DNA from: an uncultured Collinsella sp.
Lineage (GTDB): Bacteria > Actinomycetota > Coriobacteriia > Coriobacteriales > Coriobacteriaceae
NCBI GenBank assembly: GCA_902490445.1
Contig: CABUDZ010000048.1
Location: forward strand, 1 to 16,149
Direction of reading: 5' to 3'
DNA: 16,149 nt
Shown here: positions 13,986 to 16,149 of the stretch, piece after piece
Position numbering within the stretch: position 1 is the stretch's first letter
Layout of the letters: the number at the start of each line of letters is the position of its first letter
The notes under the pieces: generated by a model
Databases searched by the model: none
What the model was told of the DNA's origin: nothing
What the model saw: the letters and a program-made list of their open reading frames with translations, nothing else
Position numbers and translations under genes: made by a program

Positions 13986-15200
13986 ATGTCACAAGTTTCT
14001 AACACCTCGTTTACAACGACGGTCTCATCAAACGCCATGGCCGTGGTGGACTATCTGTCCAAAAGCATGATGTCGGCGCTGCCGTTTATTGTCTGCGCGG
14101 CGTTGTTCCGTACCGTCGCCGTCATTATGGGCGAAGGCATGCTGGGTCTGTGGTCTGCCGATTCCGAAATCTATCGCCTGTTCTACAGTTGGCTCTATAA
14201 CGCCGGCTACTACTTTTTGCCCATTTATCTTGGTTGGGCGGCTGCCCGCCAGCTCGGTTGCTCGGAGCAGCTGGGCATGATGCTGGGCGGCGTATTGATT
14301 GCGCCCGATCTGCTTAAGCTCGTCGATGCCGCATCGACGACGGGGGCATCGATGACTTCCGTGTATGGCCTGCTTCCCGCGCCGGTCAACGATTACACGA
14401 CAACTGTTATCCCGGTTCTCATCTCGGTGCCCGTGCTATGGCGAGTGGAGTGTTTCTTTCGGCGCGTTATCCCTAAGGCCGTGGCGTTTTCGTTCGTTCC
14501 GTTTGCAACCATGCTCGTCATGGTTCCGGTTTCGCTGTGCATTACGGCGCCGGCGGGCAGCTATCTGGGCATGCTGTTGGGACAGCTTATGTTTATGCTT
14601 GGCAATTCCGGTGGCATCGTGTCGCTGCTTACGCTCATGGGGCTTGCCGCGGGTTGGGAGTTCCTTAAGATTGCGGGCATCAGCAACGTTGTCCTATCGC
14701 TCGCCTATGCGCAGTTCATGAGTGTGGGAACGGATTCGTGCATTCTGATCGCCGCGACGATGGCAACGTTTGCCGTTTGGGGCATGCCCTTTGGTGCGTC
14801 GCTCCGCGTTGCGGATAAGGACGAGAAGACGCTCATGCTGGGCTATTCGATCTCGGGCGTTCTTGGCGGCGTAAGCGAGCCGGCGCTGTACGGTTGCGGT
14901 TTTAAATATGGCAGGTGCCTGACGTGCATGGCCATTGGCGGCGCCGTCGGAGGCCTTGTTGCGGCCGTGGGCCACGTTACGGCCTATACCATCGGCATGA
15001 CGAATGTCCTCATGGTCATTGGCTTTGCCACGGGTGGCATCTCGAACCTGCTGTGGTGCTGCGCTGCCGGCGGTGTGGCATTTGCGGTGTCTGCGGCGCT
15101 GAGCTACTGCTTTGGCGTGGTGCCGGCGAAGGGGCAGGCGGCAGAAGACGGAGCCGATTCGTCCGAAACAGTGGCGAGCGCTGCTGAAGTAAGCGCATAA
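13986..15200 (+). CDS. PTS glucoside-family EIIC permease, stand-alone
   Basis: EIIC proteins form the membrane channel that binds a sugar and passes it inward while EIIB phosphorylates it. The 404-residue product has about ten hydrophobic segments between residues 30 and 378 and the glucoside/sucrose/trehalose-family signature GVSEPALYG (295-303, usual form GITEPAIYG) with Glu298. NAGYYFLPIYLGWAAARQL (72-90) fits the same family. It has no EIIB or EIIA domain and none is encoded nearby. At the place where the family usually has GLHW, this protein reads AGISN (230-234), so the conserved His seems absent. The C-terminus (381-404) is a polar, Ala/Glu/Ser-rich tail. ATG 13986 was chosen for GGGAAAGG (13972-13979); ATG 13962 is possible but lacks a ribosome site. 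The sugar cannot be assigned. Confidence 0.8.
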   Translation: MSQVSNTSFTTTVSSNAMAVVDYLSKSMMSALPFIVCAALFRTVAVIMGEGMLGLWSADSEIYRLFYSWLYNAGYYFLPIYLGWAAARQLGCSEQLGMMLGGVLIAPDLLKLVDAASTTGASMTSVYGLLPAPVNDYTTTVIPVLISVPVLWRVECFFRRVIPKAVAFSFVPFATMLVMVPVSLCITAPAGSYLGMLLGQLMFMLGNSGGIVSLLTLMGLAAGWEFLKIAGISNVVLSLAYAQFMSVGTDSCILIAATMATFAVWGMPFGASLRVADKDEKTLMLGYSISGVLGGVSEPALYGCGFKYGRCLTCMAIGGAVGGLVAAVGHVTAYTIGMTNVLMVIGFATGGISNLLWCCAAGGVAFAVSAALSYCFGVVPAKGQAAEDGADSSETVASAAEVSA

Positions 15201-15208
15201 ACCTGTGC

Positions 15209-15230
15209 GACAAAGGACGATTCCTTTGTC
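15209..15230. repeat. Palindromic element after the permease gene
   Basis: GACAAAGGA (15209-15217) and TCCTTTGTC (15222-15230) form a perfect 9-bp inverted repeat around CGAT. It starts 9 nt after the permease stop codon. It shares ACAAAGG and flanking TGTG with the element at 13941-13969, so the two bracket the permease gene. It looks like a short REP-type intergenic repeat. Confidence 0.65.
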
Positions 15231-15237
15231 ATGTTCC

Positions 15238-15270
15238 AAGGCCGTGGCTCGTGTGGGTTGCGGCCTTTTT
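15238..15270 (+). terminator. Rho-independent terminator after the permease gene
   Basis: AAGGCCG (15238-15244) pairs with CGGCCTT (15261-15267), followed by TTT (TTTTT at 15266-15270). The 16-nt loop may pair further at its base through wobbles. It separates the permease from the downstream transporter gene and may close the long fab/acc transcript. Confidence 0.75.
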
Positions 15271-15296
15271 GTATCTGGAGGACAAAGTGGCTACAC

Positions 15297-15302
15297 TACA
15301 AT
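15297..15302 (+). promoter_or_regulatory. Candidate -10 box for the CDF transporter gene
   Basis: TACAAT is a good -10 match 40 nt before the next start codon and just after a terminator. The -35 position 17 nt upstream (TCTGGA, 15274-15279) is a poor match, so the promoter call is weak. I saw no metal riboswitch in the short leader. Confidence 0.3.
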
Positions 15303-15342
15303 CCGTTTGAGCAATAGATATTAGGTAGTACCGTGGGGACTG

Positions 15343-16149
15343 ATGAGGATGGTCGAGTGGATTGTTCGTCGTGCGCAGGGCGACCGTGCGCGCGTGGGCA
15401 CGTTGACGGGCGTGGTGTGTATTCTCGTCAATGTGGCACTATGCGCTGCGAAGGGTGCAATTGGCGTGCTGTCGGGATCGGTTTCGATCGTGGCGGATGC
15501 CATGAACAACCTGTCCGATGCCAGCTCGAATATCGTGAGCGTGCTGGGCTTCAGGCTGGCGAGCAAGCCGGCCGACCCCGAGCATCCTTACGGTCACGGT
15601 CGCTACGAGTATCTCTCGGGACTGGTCGTGGCGGCGCTCGTGCTGCTTATTGGCGTTGAGCTGGTGAAGTCGTCGGTGGAGCGAATTGTCAACCCCGAAC
15701 CTGTCGAGTTCTCGCTTGCCCTGGTGGCAGTCCTTGCGCTTTCGATGGTCGTTAAGCTGTGGATGGCGGCCCTCAACCAAAAGCTCGGCGATCGCATTGA
15801 GTCCGAGACGCTGCATGCGACCGCTCAGGATTCCAAGAACGATGTCCTTGCCACGGGCGCCGTGTTAGCGTGCGCAATTGTTTCGCAGGTGACGCACATC
15901 AATCTTGACGCATGGGTTGGCCTTGCCGTTGGCGCCTATATTGGCTGGAGCGGCTTTGAACTCATCCAGGATACGGTGAGCCCGCTTTTGGGCCAGGCGC
16001 CCGATCCTAAGCTGGTCAAGCACATTCGAGACAAGATCATGAGCTACCCCGGCGTTTTGGGCGTTCACGACCTGATGGTTCACGACTACGGCCCGGGCAG
16101 GAAGTTCGCAAGCGCTCATGCCGAGATGGCAGCCGAGGCCAGCCCGCTG
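15343..16149 (+). CDS. Cation diffusion facilitator transporter (partial, runs off right edge)
   Basis: CDF proteins are membrane dimers that export divalent metals in exchange for protons. The visible 269 residues have no stop. They hold six membrane segments (roughly 18-42, 44-70, 90-112, 122-143, 166-184, 187-206) and the start of the cytoplasmic C-terminal domain (from about 215, with PGVLGVHDLMVHDYG). Family landmarks are VADAMNNLSDASSN (50-63), HPYGHGRYEYLSG (81-93) and HATAQDSKNDVLATG (158-172). Aligned to E. coli YiiP, the transport site reads Asn55/Asp59 in helix 2 and Asp163/Asp167 in helix 5, the pattern I associate with manganese exporters such as MntE rather than zinc transporters. 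The start is ATG 15343 or 15349; neither has a strong ribosome site. The metal is inferred. Confidence 0.88.
   Translation, partial: MRMVEWIVRRAQGDRARVGTLTGVVCILVNVALCAAKGAIGVLSGSVSIVADAMNNLSDASSNIVSVLGFRLASKPADPEHPYGHGRYEYLSGLVVAALVLLIGVELVKSSVERIVNPEPVEFSLALVAVLALSMVVKLWMAALNQKLGDRIESETLHATAQDSKNDVLATGAVLACAIVSQVTHINLDAWVGLAVGAYIGWSGFELIQDTVSPLLGQAPDPKLVKHIRDKIMSYPGVLGVHDLMVHDYGPGRKFASAHAEMAAEASPL

Overview
The window reads as chromosomal DNA of a high-GC Gram-positive bacterium, most likely a gut actinobacterium of the class Coriobacteriia (Collinsella-like). I infer this from the high G+C coding bias, S12/S7/EF-G sequences of actinobacterial type, a streptococcal/clostridial-type type II fatty-acid cluster with FabK, and a PTS permease. 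The genus is a guess from memory of the families, not a database result.

Region 1 (1-3760) is a shortened str operon: a 287-nt structured leader, rpsL (S12), rpsG (S7), fusA (EF-G) and rpsJ (S10), closed by a very strong terminator. No tuf follows fusA, and rpsJ is cut off from the rest of the S10 operon. Hairpins lie in the leader, between rpsL and rpsG, and between fusA and rpsJ.

Region 2 (3818-13945) makes malonyl-CoA and acyl-ACP. birA (biotin ligase without a DNA-binding domain) runs leftward. The divergent operon fabH-acpP-fabK-fabD-fabG-fabF-accB-fabZ-accC-accDA runs rightward with tight or overlapping junctions. It encodes every step from acetyl-CoA to a long acyl-ACP: BirA charges AccB, AccC carboxylates the biotin, and a fused AccD-AccA carboxyltransferase makes malonyl-CoA. 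FabD loads malonyl onto ACP, FabH starts chains, and FabF/FabG/FabZ/FabK elongate and reduce them. The gene order matches the Streptococcus/Clostridium cluster, but the usual regulator gene (fabT, or fapR elsewhere) is absent. Instead, the birA-fabH gap holds two copies of a 19-nt element (17 of 19 identical, 48 nt apart) flanking the likely fabH promoter. This is the best candidate in the window for an undescribed regulatory system.

Region 3 (13946-16149) is accessory: a stand-alone PTS EIIC permease of the glucoside family without EIIA or EIIB, bracketed by two related palindromic elements that each begin at or just past a stop codon, then a terminator. The start of a cation diffusion facilitator gene with an Mn-type metal site runs off the right edge. 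I saw no tRNA, rRNA, CRISPR array, insertion sequence or phage gene.
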